A DNA stretch of 64,000 bases from JBFHIJ01 sp041596515 (GTDB lineage Bacteria > Bacteroidota > Ignavibacteria > Kapaibacteriales > UBA2268). This document shows, piece by piece, positions 18,891-27,025 of this stretch (position 1 is the stretch's first letter; each line of letters opens with the position of its first letter). A program made the position numbers and the translations under genes. The DNA lies in assembly GCA_041596515.1 (NCBI GenBank), contig JBFHIJ010000008.1:1-64000 (forward strand). Direction: 5' to 3'. The notes below the pieces were generated by a model. That model was not told the origin of the DNA. It saw only the letters and a list, made by a program, of their open reading frames with translations, and made no database searches.

Positions 18891-19388
18891 TTACTTTATG
18901 AGCTTTTTAATTGAATGTTTGATACCTGCGGAGAGTTGATCTGTATAGTGCGATTGAAGCAAAAAAGACATTTCATTTTTCAGATCCGGATGTTTCTCCA
19001 TAATTTTAACTATCAACCTTAAAGCATTAATACGCACCGAACCCTGTTTCGAAATATCTTCCCATATATTTACACAACAGTCAAAGATTATCCCTTCTAA
19101 ATCTTCCGGAAGATCCATTTTTCTCAGTATAGTCAAAAACTCTCGTTTCTGACTATCGCGTACAGCCGGTAACATTTCTACTATGGTGCTTATGTGAGGG
19201 ATAATTCGAGAATCATTTTTCTTGATATAGTCACGTAGCAGCCACGCTGCACGCCAAGAATAGGGTTGTTTATCCAAGAAAGACAGCGTTATAAGCTCAT
19301 CCAAATCATCCGGATTAGTCTTAAGATAATCTATCATATCCGCTTTATATCCATGCGTCAATATATATTCTAATCTCGTTTCAGACAT
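18891..19388 (-). CDS. HEAT-like helical repeat protein of unknown function
   Basis: A 165-residue all-helical protein with no signal or membrane segment. Paired helices resemble degenerate HEAT units: WRAAWLLRDYIKKNDSRIIPHISTIVEML, then KREFLTILRKMDL, then RINALRLIVKIMEKHPDLKNEMSFLL. I do not recognise a family beyond this. It is probably a cytoplasmic scaffold or binding protein. A decayed copy of its first 25 codons lies about 0.8 kb downstream on the same strand, across a dispersed repeat. It is followed upstream by the HEPN gene, also on the minus strand, 117 bases away. Confidence 0.75.
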   Translation of the reverse strand: MSETRLEYILTHGYKADMIDYLKTNPDDLDELITLSFLDKQPYSWRAAWLLRDYIKKNDSRIIPHISTIVEMLPAVRDSQKREFLTILRKMDLPEDLEGIIFDCCVNIWEDISKQGSVRINALRLIVKIMEKHPDLKNEMSFLLQSHYTDQLSAGIKHSIKKLIK

Positions 19389-19505
19389 AGCAAAGCTTAT
19401 TATTTAGTCATTAAGATTATATGTTATCTTATAAGATATAATTACCAAGACAGTTAGTTTGACAAGCCTAATGAACATATTTAATTTCAAATACATAGGA
19501 TATTT

Positions 19506-20846
19506 TTATTTTTTTGAATATGGAGAATCCGATAAAAAGTTCAAATAATTGGACAAATCTATTTCAAAACCATTCTCTGAAATAAACGTTTTTATTATTT
19601 CTCTTTCTTGATTATGTTGCCTTCTTTGATAAATATTAGGGTTCTGATTTATTACTTTGATTAACTCTTCTGCTTTCTCTTTATCAAAATATTCTAGACT
19701 TGGTTTTACTAAATTAGAGAAAAGCATATCTGATAAATTGAAATCATTAGAGATATCAAAGATGTTAATAACGTGAGTACATGCTTCTTTCGAGTATCCT
19801 TTAAGGACAGCTCTTTTTACAGCATGATACATTCCGTAGAAACTGAAATATATTAATATCTCAAACGAAGATTTATTTTTTAGTAAATCTTTAAATTTAA
19901 CAGTTATTTTATTTAAATGATCTAAGATTTCAGGAGTTAAAATGGTAAGGAAGCAAAAATCGTCGAAATTTTCTTCTACATGCTTTAAAAGCATAGATTT
20001 TGAAGCAAAATTTAAAATATCGTCGTGATATAACTCCGGAAATTCTTCCACTAAATACATTAGCAATCTAACATTTTCAATTGACAACATCTGATTATAT
20101 TTCTGTTTATCTAACTCAATTCTCTCGATCAGTAAATCATACTTTTCTTGAAGAAGATTTACTAATACAGAGAAGTTGTAGTCACGATTTTCTATACATT
20201 CTTCGGAATTTACTTTAAATACTAATTTCCACAAAGATTCAAAGACACGAATTAGTTCCTTATTTTTAAGTCTTGATAAATATTTTTCATTAACAAAATG
20301 GATAGTTTCATCCCTCCCCCTTGCTTCTTTTGAGAATCTGTGAATATCAGAAAGTAATTCGTCAAAAATACTTTTTTTTGTTAAGTATGGTGGCTTAGAC
20401 AATATACTGTCTACCATATTTCTTATTAAACAAGTTGCTGTTTCTTGATTGATTTCACTCAGTTGAAATGATTCACTAATAATAGGATGTGCACTAGCAT
20501 TTCTCATTGATTTTAGATAGATTAGATGTTGTAGCTCTACTTTATTTAACAGTGAAGTTTTTGTCGAAATTTCATCAATAAGAGTTTTTTCCCACGAGGG
20601 ATTGGTAGGATTATTCTCTTGTTCTTTTTTGACTTTCTCTAAGATTTTTGATGCATCTTGATCATTGTAAACTTCTACCATTTCCTTTAACTTTAATATC
20701 AAATCAGTAAGAACTACAATATATAATACTACCGTGCAAGCTCTATAGCATCCGCTATTGTACGAGGCAATTACCTCTTCAAAATAAGATTTAGTATCTG
20801 GAGAATAAATATACTTTGCTGATGCTTGGATAGAGTATTGCTTCAT
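19506..20846 (-). CDS. Large protein with N-terminal HEPN-like domain (RX4H motif)
   Basis: The first about 160 residues fit a HEPN four-helix domain: YFEEVIASYNSGCYRACTVVLYIVVLTDLILKLKEM forms two helices, and LQHLIYLKSMRNASAHPIIS carries the diagnostic R-X4-H (RNASAH, about residues 116-121) found in HEPN ribonucleases and RNA-binding proteins of toxin and anti-phage systems. The remaining about 280 residues are helical and unrecognised (EIDLSNYLNFLSDSPYSKK end). There is no signal peptide. The gene is AT-rich and flanked by repeats, and diverges from a small unknown gene at 21111. RNase activity is inferred from the motif only; some HEPN proteins are inactive. Start ATG 20846 has no strong Shine-Dalgarno. 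Confidence 0.8.
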   Translation of the reverse strand: MKQYSIQASAKYIYSPDTKSYFEEVIASYNSGCYRACTVVLYIVVLTDLILKLKEMVEVYNDQDASKILEKVKKEQENNPTNPSWEKTLIDEISTKTSLLNKVELQHLIYLKSMRNASAHPIISESFQLSEINQETATCLIRNMVDSILSKPPYLTKKSIFDELLSDIHRFSKEARGRDETIHFVNEKYLSRLKNKELIRVFESLWKLVFKVNSEECIENRDYNFSVLVNLLQEKYDLLIERIELDKQKYNQMLSIENVRLLMYLVEEFPELYHDDILNFASKSMLLKHVEENFDDFCFLTILTPEILDHLNKITVKFKDLLKNKSSFEILIYFSFYGMYHAVKRAVLKGYSKEACTHVINIFDISNDFNLSDMLFSNLVKPSLEYFDKEKAEELIKVINQNPNIYQRRQHNQEREIIKTFISENGFEIDLSNYLNFLSDSPYSKK

Positions 20847-21110
20847 AAAAAATATCGTTAATTAAAAGAATAAATATACATTATATTAAAATATATAACA
20901 ACCATAATTGTACCTTTCAACAAGATTAGTGATGCTCTTTATTGCATTTATCAAATATGACCTACAAAACAACTTTAATGCTATAGATAAAAATGAGAGT
21001 TTTGAAACAATTTTTATCGTAAAAAAAATAGAATTGACAATAAAATAAACTATAAACCGAATTACTAAAAGAACATATTGTTTATTTACATATTGTTAAA
21101 GGATATTATT

Positions 21111-21488
21111 ATGACAAAAGGTTGCAAATGGAATCATTCACAAGCTCAAAATGCAGCTAATACTATTAATGCAGTTTTAGTAAAATATGGACTAGAAGAT
21201 TCTTTAACTATTGATAGTTCAAAGTTAATTGTCCCAGGAGAAAGACATATTTTTAGGATTAAACCATTACAGTTGAAAAAAAAATATGGAAATATTGAAC
21301 TTGGAATACCCAAGCCTTTAAAGACTATAGAGAACAAAGATGAAGAATATTATCTTGTAAATACTATTAGATTGGGGGATACTATAATAAATGATAGTAA
21401 TTTAGAGGAAAAATATCATTTTAGTGAAGCAGACATTATTGTGCTATTGGAATCTCAGAACGGCTTATTTGGATACTATGAAATGTGA
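21111..21488 (+). CDS. Small unknown protein divergent from the HEPN gene
   Basis: I chose ATG 21111, preceded by AAAGGA at the right spacing; the open frame extends to a TTG at 21078 but that leader looks untranslated. This gives 125 residues: an N-terminal helix (WNHSQAQNAANTINAVLVKYGLEDSLTID), a mixed middle (RHIFRIKPLQLKKKYG) and an acidic C-terminus (EADIIVLLESQNGLFGYYEM). No family is recognised. Its small size, high charge and divergent arrangement with the HEPN gene would suit an accessory or antitoxin-like partner, but this is inference; classic antitoxins are usually co-transcribed upstream rather than divergent. Confidence 0.65.
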   Translation: MTKGCKWNHSQAQNAANTINAVLVKYGLEDSLTIDSSKLIVPGERHIFRIKPLQLKKKYGNIELGIPKPLKTIENKDEEYYLVNTIRLGDTIINDSNLEEKYHFSEADIIVLLESQNGLFGYYEM

Positions 21489-21661
21489 ACAAATTAAGTT
21501 TCTATAATATCATGCAACTATCTATGTGCTATTCTTATATAGCTATTATTACATACTTGAAAGAAGAAAAATATAAAAACACCCTAAAAATCACTTCTTC
21601 TGAAATTAGAAGTAGTAAAATATGATTTTACGATTGGTTTAATTTTGGTTTGAAAACTGTC

Positions 21662-21833
21662 TAAACTTCCAGCCTGCCTAGTAGTATAAGGGCTGACAAA
21701 GAGTATCGATCATTTGCAGAACAAAGTAGCATTCTCCATTGTTCTGCTTATACCCTACTTCTGCCAAAACGAAGGAGCTAGCAAAATTATAACGGTGTAA
21801 ACTTCCAGCCTGCCTAGTAGCATAAGGACTGAT
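21662..21833 (+). repeat. Direct repeat pair, about 35 bp, 136 bp apart
   Basis: Positions 21662-21684 and 21798-21820 are identical over 23 bases (core CTTCCAGCCTGCCTAGTAG). The next 12 bases differ at two positions (TATAAGGGCTGA versus CATAAGGACTGA). Only two units are seen, so this is not a CRISPR array. Confidence 0.85.
21684..21753 (+). ncRNA. Candidate structured RNA: nested stems between the direct repeats
   Basis: A perfect 9-bp inverted repeat GCAGAACAA (21716-21724) with TTGTTCTGC (21739-21747) is enclosed by GTATAAG (21684-21690) with CTTATAC (21747-21753). The outer arm starts in the first direct repeat. No promoter or terminator is evident, so an RNA is only a possibility; a mobile-element remnant is the alternative. 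Confidence 0.35.
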
Positions 21834-22272
21834 CATTCAAGCGGGCTCGGCATCGTTTTTTAGTTACTATAACTGTACATAGCAAGATATGATGAGATGT
21901 AAAAACATAAAATGAGCTTATTCCTCTTTTAGACATGTACATCCTCCCCAAAAGAATTATGCAATGTATTTCGCCAAGACTTCCCTAAATTAATCAGAAA
22001 AAATTTTTGTTTTATCCCAATTTTTATAAATTGCTTCTTTACTACAGTAATTGGCTACTAAAAGCGAAAATTAGGTACATGACATATTTATACAAATACC
22101 TTTCTGCAAAGCTTTTAACTCGATTTATAATATCGAGGTCGATTAATACGCCCAAAAACAGATCAAGTAAAATCACCCAGTTTATGCATTACGCAACAGA
22201 TGCACCGGTTTAAGTCCAGATTCACAATATTTTTATTTAATTTGAACACTTGACAAACGAAATTTCATTAGA

Positions 22273-22298
22273 TTGGATTTTCAAATTTTGTATTTTTG
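22273..22298 (+). promoter_or_regulatory. Putative Bacteroidota-type promoter of the argF cluster
   Basis: TATTTTTG at 22291-22298 fits the TAnnTTTG -7 element of Bacteroidota primary sigma promoters, with a TTGG at 22273 upstream, slightly closer than the usual -33 spacing. It lies 71 bases before argF. Candidate only. Confidence 0.4.
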
Positions 22299-22368
22299 GT
22301 AAGTTGCTATAAAAAGAAATTTTCCAAACTATTATATATTTTTTTTAAACAATTCTCGGAGAAATACC

Positions 22369-23283
22369 ATGACTAAAGACTTTTTGAAAGTGACCGACTT
22401 TTCTCGCCAGGAAATAATCGATACTATCGATTTGGCGATTGATATGAAAAAAGACAAAGCTAAATATGCAGATGCTCTTAAAGGCAAAACTCTTGCTTTG
22501 ATATTCGAAAAACCATCTCTTCGCACAAGAGCTTCTTTCGATATCGGTATCCAGCAGTTGGGCGGTTACTCTCTTTATCTTTCTCCTAACGAAATTAGCT
22601 TAGGCAAACGCGAATCTGTAGAAGATATCGGACGTGTACTTGGTCGCATGGCTGATGGTATCATGATTCGTACATTTGCTCACTCTATCGTAGACAGAAT
22701 GGCGGCTTGCACTAAAATTCCTATCATTAATGGTCTTACTGACTACACTCACCCATGCCAAGCTATGGCTGATTTCATGACTATCAAAGAAATCAAAGGT
22801 TCTTTTGATGGTTTGAAATTGACTTATGTTGGTGACGGTAATAACGTAGCACACTCTTTGATGTTCGCAGGTGCTCGCTTAGGTGTAGATGTAACTGTAA
22901 ACTGCCCTGTTGGTTTCGAACCAAACTTGATTGCTTTCCAGGAAGCTCAAGAAGCGGCTAAAGAAACAGGTGCTAAAATCGTAGTAGAACACGATCCTGT
23001 AAAAGCTGTAACAGGCGCAGATATCGTTTATACTGACGTTTGGGCATCTATGGGTCAGGAAGCAGAAGCTGCAGAACGTAAAAAAATCTTTATGCCTTAC
23101 CAAGTTAATGCTGAACTATTCAGCAATGCTAATAAAGATGCTATGTTCTTACATTGCTTGCCTGCTCACCGTGGCGAAGAAGTATGCTCTGATGTAATCG
23201 ACACAGACGCTTCTCATGTATTCCAAGAAGCAGAAAACAGATTGCACGCACAGAAAGCAGTAATGTATCAATTAATGAAATAA
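22369..23283 (+). CDS. argF: Ornithine carbamoyltransferase
   Basis: Transfers carbamoyl from carbamoyl phosphate to ornithine (or the reverse on citrulline). The carbamoyl-phosphate loop is S50-L-R-T-R54 in FEKPSLRTRASFD, and the ornithine-site HCLP motif is present (Cys263 in LHCLPAHRGEEV), which separates it from aspartate carbamoyltransferase. Other family blocks are DYTHPCQAMADFMTI and YVGDGNNVAHSLM. Length 304 is normal. GGAG upstream marks the start. Carbamate kinase follows after nine bases, so the pair can interconvert citrulline plus phosphate with ornithine, CO2, ammonia and ATP. Codon use (GGT, GCT, ATC, CGT-rich) suggests strong expression. Confidence 0.95.
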   Translation: MTKDFLKVTDFSRQEIIDTIDLAIDMKKDKAKYADALKGKTLALIFEKPSLRTRASFDIGIQQLGGYSLYLSPNEISLGKRESVEDIGRVLGRMADGIMIRTFAHSIVDRMAACTKIPIINGLTDYTHPCQAMADFMTIKEIKGSFDGLKLTYVGDGNNVAHSLMFAGARLGVDVTVNCPVGFEPNLIAFQEAQEAAKETGAKIVVEHDPVKAVTGADIVYTDVWASMGQEAEAAERKKIFMPYQVNAELFSNANKDAMFLHCLPAHRGEEVCSDVIDTDASHVFQEAENRLHAQKAVMYQLMK

Positions 23284-23292
23284 GGTGGCTTA

Positions 23293-24234
23293 GTGTCAAA
23301 AAAAGCTTTAATAGCTGTAGGTGGTAATTCCTTGATTCGTGCCGGTGAACGCGGCACGATCGAGGAACAACTCGGCAATGCGAGAGCCACATCTAAAACT
23401 ATCTGCAAGATGGTAGAAATGGGCTGGCAAGTAGTAGTAACTCATGGCAATGGCCCACAGGCAGGTGCAGCACTTCTTCGTAGCGAAAGAGCTGCAGGCG
23501 AAGTGTACACTCACACTTTGGACATGTGCGTAGCTACTACTCAAAGCGAAATAGGCTACATCATGCAGAGAGCTATGGAAGGTGAATTACGCAAACTTGG
23601 TTTAAAAAACCTTGTAACAGTAATTCCTACTATGTGCGCAGTTGATCCTAACGATCCTGCATTTCAAAATCCGTCTAAACCAATTGGACCGTTTTACACT
23701 AGAGAAGTAGCGGAAGAAAAGAAAAAAAGTCTTGGCTGGGACATCATTGAAGATGCTTCTCGTGGTTATAGAAGGGTAGTTCCTTCTCCTCAGCCCAAGG
23801 AAATATTACAATTAGAAGTTATCAAGAAAAATATCGAAATGGATATTTTGACGGTAGCTCTTGGTGGCGGTGGTATCCCTGTAGTCAAACAAGAAAATGG
23901 TGAAATAGTAGGCTCAGAAGCAGTAATCGATAAAGACAGATCTTCTGCTTTGCTTGCTTATGATTTAGGTGTAGATGTTTTTATCATTAGCACTGATGCC
24001 GATGCTGCATATTTAGACTTCAAAAAGCCTACTATGCGTAGTATTTCTCATGCAACTGTTGCTGAAATGGAACAATATATTAAAGAAGGGCATTTCGCAC
24101 CGGGCTCTATGCTTCCTAAGATTGAGTCTGCTGTCAAGTTTGTGAAAAATGGCGGCAAAAAAGCTATCATTACTTCTTACGAATACTTGATGGACGCTCT
24201 GGAAGGTAAAGCCGGTACGCATATCACTGCGTAG
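23293..24234 (+). CDS. arcC: Carbamate kinase
   Basis: Interconverts carbamoyl phosphate plus ADP with carbamate plus ATP. Amino-acid-kinase fold signatures are present: ALIAVGGNSL at the N-terminus, VVVTHGNGPQAG, VALGGGGIPVV, EAVIDKDRSSALLA and IISTDADAAYLDF, ending in GGKKAIITS. The start is GTG 23293 with AAGGTGG upstream; no better ATG exists before GGNSL. The length (313) is normal. Its place directly after argF argues for a catabolic, ATP-yielding route from citrulline as in the arginine deiminase pathway, although no arginine deiminase gene is in view. 270 bases without features separate it from pyrB. Confidence 0.95.
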   Translation: MSKKALIAVGGNSLIRAGERGTIEEQLGNARATSKTICKMVEMGWQVVVTHGNGPQAGAALLRSERAAGEVYTHTLDMCVATTQSEIGYIMQRAMEGELRKLGLKNLVTVIPTMCAVDPNDPAFQNPSKPIGPFYTREVAEEKKKSLGWDIIEDASRGYRRVVPSPQPKEILQLEVIKKNIEMDILTVALGGGGIPVVKQENGEIVGSEAVIDKDRSSALLAYDLGVDVFIISTDADAAYLDFKKPTMRSISHATVAEMEQYIKEGHFAPGSMLPKIESAVKFVKNGGKKAIITSYEYLMDALEGKAGTHITA

Positions 24235-24510
24235 TTTATTAAAAATGCTCAGTTTAAAATCAGAATATGTTGCTTTAGAGTAAGATAGAAATGCTAAAGA
24301 ATGCTTAGACCTTTTAGCAATATTGGAACTCTTCAATATAATCTACATTGGAAGAGAGATAAAAACTACTTATTCCAAAAACAACTATTTTGGATAAAAT
24401 TATTCGGTTTTTTTCGTAGATATTTTAAAATATTTATATTTTATTGCTACTTAATACGTTTAATTTATAAAATTTGAGCTTGATAATTTAAAATATATAG
24501 GCGGTTGCTC

Positions 24511-25425
24511 ATGTTTAAACATATTGTAGAATCTCAGCAGTTTTCAGTTCCAAGAATAATGGAACTATTCGACCGTGCTCATGAAATGGAACGCATCTTA
24601 AAACGAGGCGGCACTAAGGATTACTCTGATAAAATCCTTGCTACTCTTTTTTACAGACCTTCAACTCGTACTCGCTTTTCTTTCGAAGCCGCTATGTACC
24701 GATTAGGCGGAAAAGTTCTTTCAACTGAGCAGGCGATGAGCTTCTCTTCTGAAATAGACGGAGAAAGCTTGGAAGATACTATTCAAATTATCGGTAATTA
24801 TTGCGACAGTATTGTGCTTCGCCATCATGAAGACGGTGGTGCAAAGCGTGCGGCAGCAGTTTCTTCTGTGCCTATAATTAATGCCGGCGACGGTTCCGGT
24901 GGTCAGCACCCAACGCAGGCTTTGCTTGAGTTATTTACAATCTATAACGAATGCAAAACACTTGACGGGCTTTCTGTTGCATTTATAGGTGCTTTGGATA
25001 ATGGCCGTACTGTTCGCTCTTTGGCTTATTTACTAAGTAAATTTGAAAGAGTTAAGTTGTATTTTATTGCTCCTCAGGAGCTACAGATTAAGCAAGATAT
25101 ATTAGAGCATCTCGACGAAAGAGGTGTTTGGTACAAGCTTGCAAATACTACAGAAGAAATAATCGAAAAAGTTGACGTTGTTTACCAAACAAGAATCAAT
25201 AGAGAAAGATTAGCTCAGAAAGACATGGATCTTTCAGTATTTAATATAGATAAGACTGTTCTGCAAAGAATGAAATATGATTCTATCATCATGCACCCGC
25301 TCCCACGCTCAGTGGAAATTAGCCCTGAAGTGGATAGCGATCCGCGTGCTGCATATTTCAGACAAAGCACTAACGGTCTCTTAATTAGAATGGCATTGCT
25401 TTCAATGCTTTTCGACAACATGTAA
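24511..25425 (+). CDS. pyrB: Aspartate carbamoyltransferase catalytic chain
   Basis: Makes carbamoyl aspartate, the first committed step of pyrimidine synthesis. The carbamoyl-phosphate loop is S51-T-R-T-R55 (FYRPSTRTRFSFE), with GDGSGGQHPTQALLELFTI, and the aspartate-site HPLPRSVEI followed by EVDSDPRAAYFRQ. The last separates it from ornithine carbamoyltransferases. I chose ATG 24511; an in-frame TTG at 24505 is less likely. Length 304 is typical. No pyrI regulatory chain is seen. Placement between arcC and rocD gathers carbamoyl-phosphate-using enzymes in one locus, though the 270-base gap upstream suggests a separate promoter. Confidence 0.95.
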   Translation: MFKHIVESQQFSVPRIMELFDRAHEMERILKRGGTKDYSDKILATLFYRPSTRTRFSFEAAMYRLGGKVLSTEQAMSFSSEIDGESLEDTIQIIGNYCDSIVLRHHEDGGAKRAAAVSSVPIINAGDGSGGQHPTQALLELFTIYNECKTLDGLSVAFIGALDNGRTVRSLAYLLSKFERVKLYFIAPQELQIKQDILEHLDERGVWYKLANTTEEIIEKVDVVYQTRINRERLAQKDMDLSVFNIDKTVLQRMKYDSIIMHPLPRSVEISPEVDSDPRAAYFRQSTNGLLIRMALLSMLFDNM

Positions 25426-25469
25426 TTCAATATTTATTTCACACTCTATATAAAAAGGTATAAATTACT

Positions 25470-26669
25470 ATGAAAACTCAAGAATATATCGACATAGAAA
25501 ATAAGTATGGTGCGCATAACTACCATCCATTAGACGTAGTTGTTACTAAAGCTGAAGGCATCTGGGTTACTGATGTTGAAGGTAATAGATATTTAGATTG
25601 CTTAGCTGCTTACTCTGCAGTTAACCAAGGTCACTGCCACCCTGAAATCAAAAAAGCATTTTTAGCTCAAGTTGAAAATGTAACTTTAACTAGCCGTGCC
25701 TTCCGTAACGATCAATTACCTTTACTTTATAAAAAATTGAATAAAATGACTGGTTACGGCATGTTCTTACCTATGAACTCCGGTGCTGAAGCTGTTGAAT
25801 CTGCTATCAAAGTTGCTCGTCGTTGGGCTTATGATGTAAAAGGCTTGAAACAAGACACTGCTGAAATAGTTGTTGCTTCAGGTAACTTCCACGGTAGAAC
25901 TACTACTATCGTTGGTTTCTCTGATGACCCATCTTCTTACGCTGGTTTTGGTCCTTATGACAAAAAAGCATTCCCAATGCACGAATATGGTAATTTAGAA
26001 GACCTTAAAACTAAAATTACTCCTAACACTTGCGCTGTGATGGTAGAACCTATCCAAGGCGAAGGTGGTGTGGTTATCCCTCCTGACGGTTACCTAAAAG
26101 GTATCGCAGAAATCTGTAAAGCTAATAACATCTTATTTATCTGTGACGAAATTCAAGCTGGTCTTGGTAGAAGTGGTAAACTTTTCTCTCACTACTACGA
26201 AGAAGTACGCCCTGACATCGTAATCGTAGGTAAAGCACTTTCCGGTGGTTTCTATCCTGTATCTGGTATCTTAGCTGACGAACCTATTATGGGCGTTATC
26301 AAACCGGGTGAACATGGTTCTACTTTTGGTGGTAACCCATTAGGTGCAGCTGTTGCAATCAAAGCATTGGAAGTAATCGAAGACGAAAAATTAGTTGAAA
26401 AATCTTTCGAACTTGGTAACTACTTCGTTGAGCAATTGAAAGCTATTGATAGCCCACATATCACAGAAGTACGTGGTCGCGGTCTTTGGATTGGTTTCGT
26501 ATTAGACACTAAAGCTCGTCCTTATTGCGAAAAATTGATGCAAGAAGGTATTCTTTGCAAAGAAACACACGAAAATATTATCCGTTTTGCTCCTCCTCTT
26601 GTAATTACAAAAGAAGAAATCGATTGGGCAATGGAAAGAATTACTAAAGTAGTTAAAGAATTAGACTAA
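25470..26669 (+). CDS. rocD: Ornithine aminotransferase (ornithine-oxo-acid transaminase)
   Basis: A PLP enzyme that moves the delta-amino group of ornithine to 2-oxoglutarate, giving glutamate semialdehyde/pyrroline-5-carboxylate. Visible blocks: LDCLAAYSAVNQGHCHP near the start, PMNSGAEAVESAIK, NFHGRTTTIVGFS, EPIQGEGGVVIP, FICDEIQAGLGRSG and the PLP lysine K255 in VGKALSGGFYPVSG. The YSAVNQGHCHP and GFYPVS wording fits rocD/OAT rather than acetylornithine ArgD. Length 399 is normal. Codon use is strongly biased, like argF. A strong terminator ends the cluster. With argF/arcC this provides ornithine disposal into proline or glutamate. Confidence 0.95.
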   Translation: MKTQEYIDIENKYGAHNYHPLDVVVTKAEGIWVTDVEGNRYLDCLAAYSAVNQGHCHPEIKKAFLAQVENVTLTSRAFRNDQLPLLYKKLNKMTGYGMFLPMNSGAEAVESAIKVARRWAYDVKGLKQDTAEIVVASGNFHGRTTTIVGFSDDPSSYAGFGPYDKKAFPMHEYGNLEDLKTKITPNTCAVMVEPIQGEGGVVIPPDGYLKGIAEICKANNILFICDEIQAGLGRSGKLFSHYYEEVRPDIVIVGKALSGGFYPVSGILADEPIMGVIKPGEHGSTFGGNPLGAAVAIKALEVIEDEKLVEKSFELGNYFVEQLKAIDSPHITEVRGRGLWIGFVLDTKARPYCEKLMQEGILCKETHENIIRFAPPLVITKEEIDWAMERITKVVKELD

Positions 26670-26696
26670 TTCTATTTATCTTCTTATGTATATATA

Positions 26697-26734
26697 AAAC
26701 TTCCGCTTGTAAATGCACAGGCGGAAGTTTTTTT
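26697..26734 (+). terminator. Intrinsic terminator after rocD
   Basis: A perfect 10-bp stem (AAACTTCCGC with GCGGAAGTTT) is followed by a run of T, 28 bases after the rocD stop. Confidence 0.95.
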
Positions 26735-26754
26735 ATAGTTACAAAATTATAGAA

Positions 26755-27005
26755 CACCTTGAGGAAGACTTGGTGCATAGTGAGAAATGCCGAAGGAATA
26801 ATACTAATATCTTTGAGTCTTTCAGGCTCTGAAATCCTCTATATCTCTACTTCACTTCGGGCTATGCTCTGGGTAAGCTACACTCAGCACATCGGTTTGT
26901 CCGGGGAGACTTGTTCTTATTATACTTTCATTGCCATCTCCACCCTCCTGACAAGGAGGGTCGGGTTTTCCAAAGGAAAAGCCGAGGAGATTCTTTTTGT
27001 TATTT
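26755..27005 (-). repeat. Mosaic intergenic repeat, family A copy 2
   Basis: In reverse complement this shares three blocks with 13020-13325: GAAAACCCGACCCTCC...GGAGGGTGGAGAT (near 26935-26975), CAAGTCTCC...AGAGCAT...GTAGAGATATAGAGGATTT (near 26835-26915) and GCCTGAAAGACTCAAAGAT (near 26810-26830). Block order is changed relative to copy 1. The first block forms a CCCTCC/GGAGGG hairpin. It fills the gap between the rocD terminator and the convergent T9SS-sorted gene. Confidence 0.75.
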
Positions 27006-27025
27006 CCACTATTTTTACCACTTAC

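Larger units (their letters stand above)
21489..22368. other. 880-bp gene-free region with duplications and hairpins
   Basis: No credible ORF: the 68-codon open frame at 22007-22213 lacks a Shine-Dalgarno and looks random. The left half contains the direct repeat and nested hairpins listed separately; the right end carries the argF promoter region. GCATTCTCCATTG at about 21729-21741 also occurs in family B copy 1, hinting at shared ancestry with that repeat. Confidence 0.6.

Noticed and set aside
21662..21833. Possible CRISPR array
   Set aside because: Only two repeat units with a 113-base gap and no cas gene; not a regular array.
22007..22213. 68-codon open frame before argF
   Set aside because: No Shine-Dalgarno, aromatic/basic random composition, no recognisable family.
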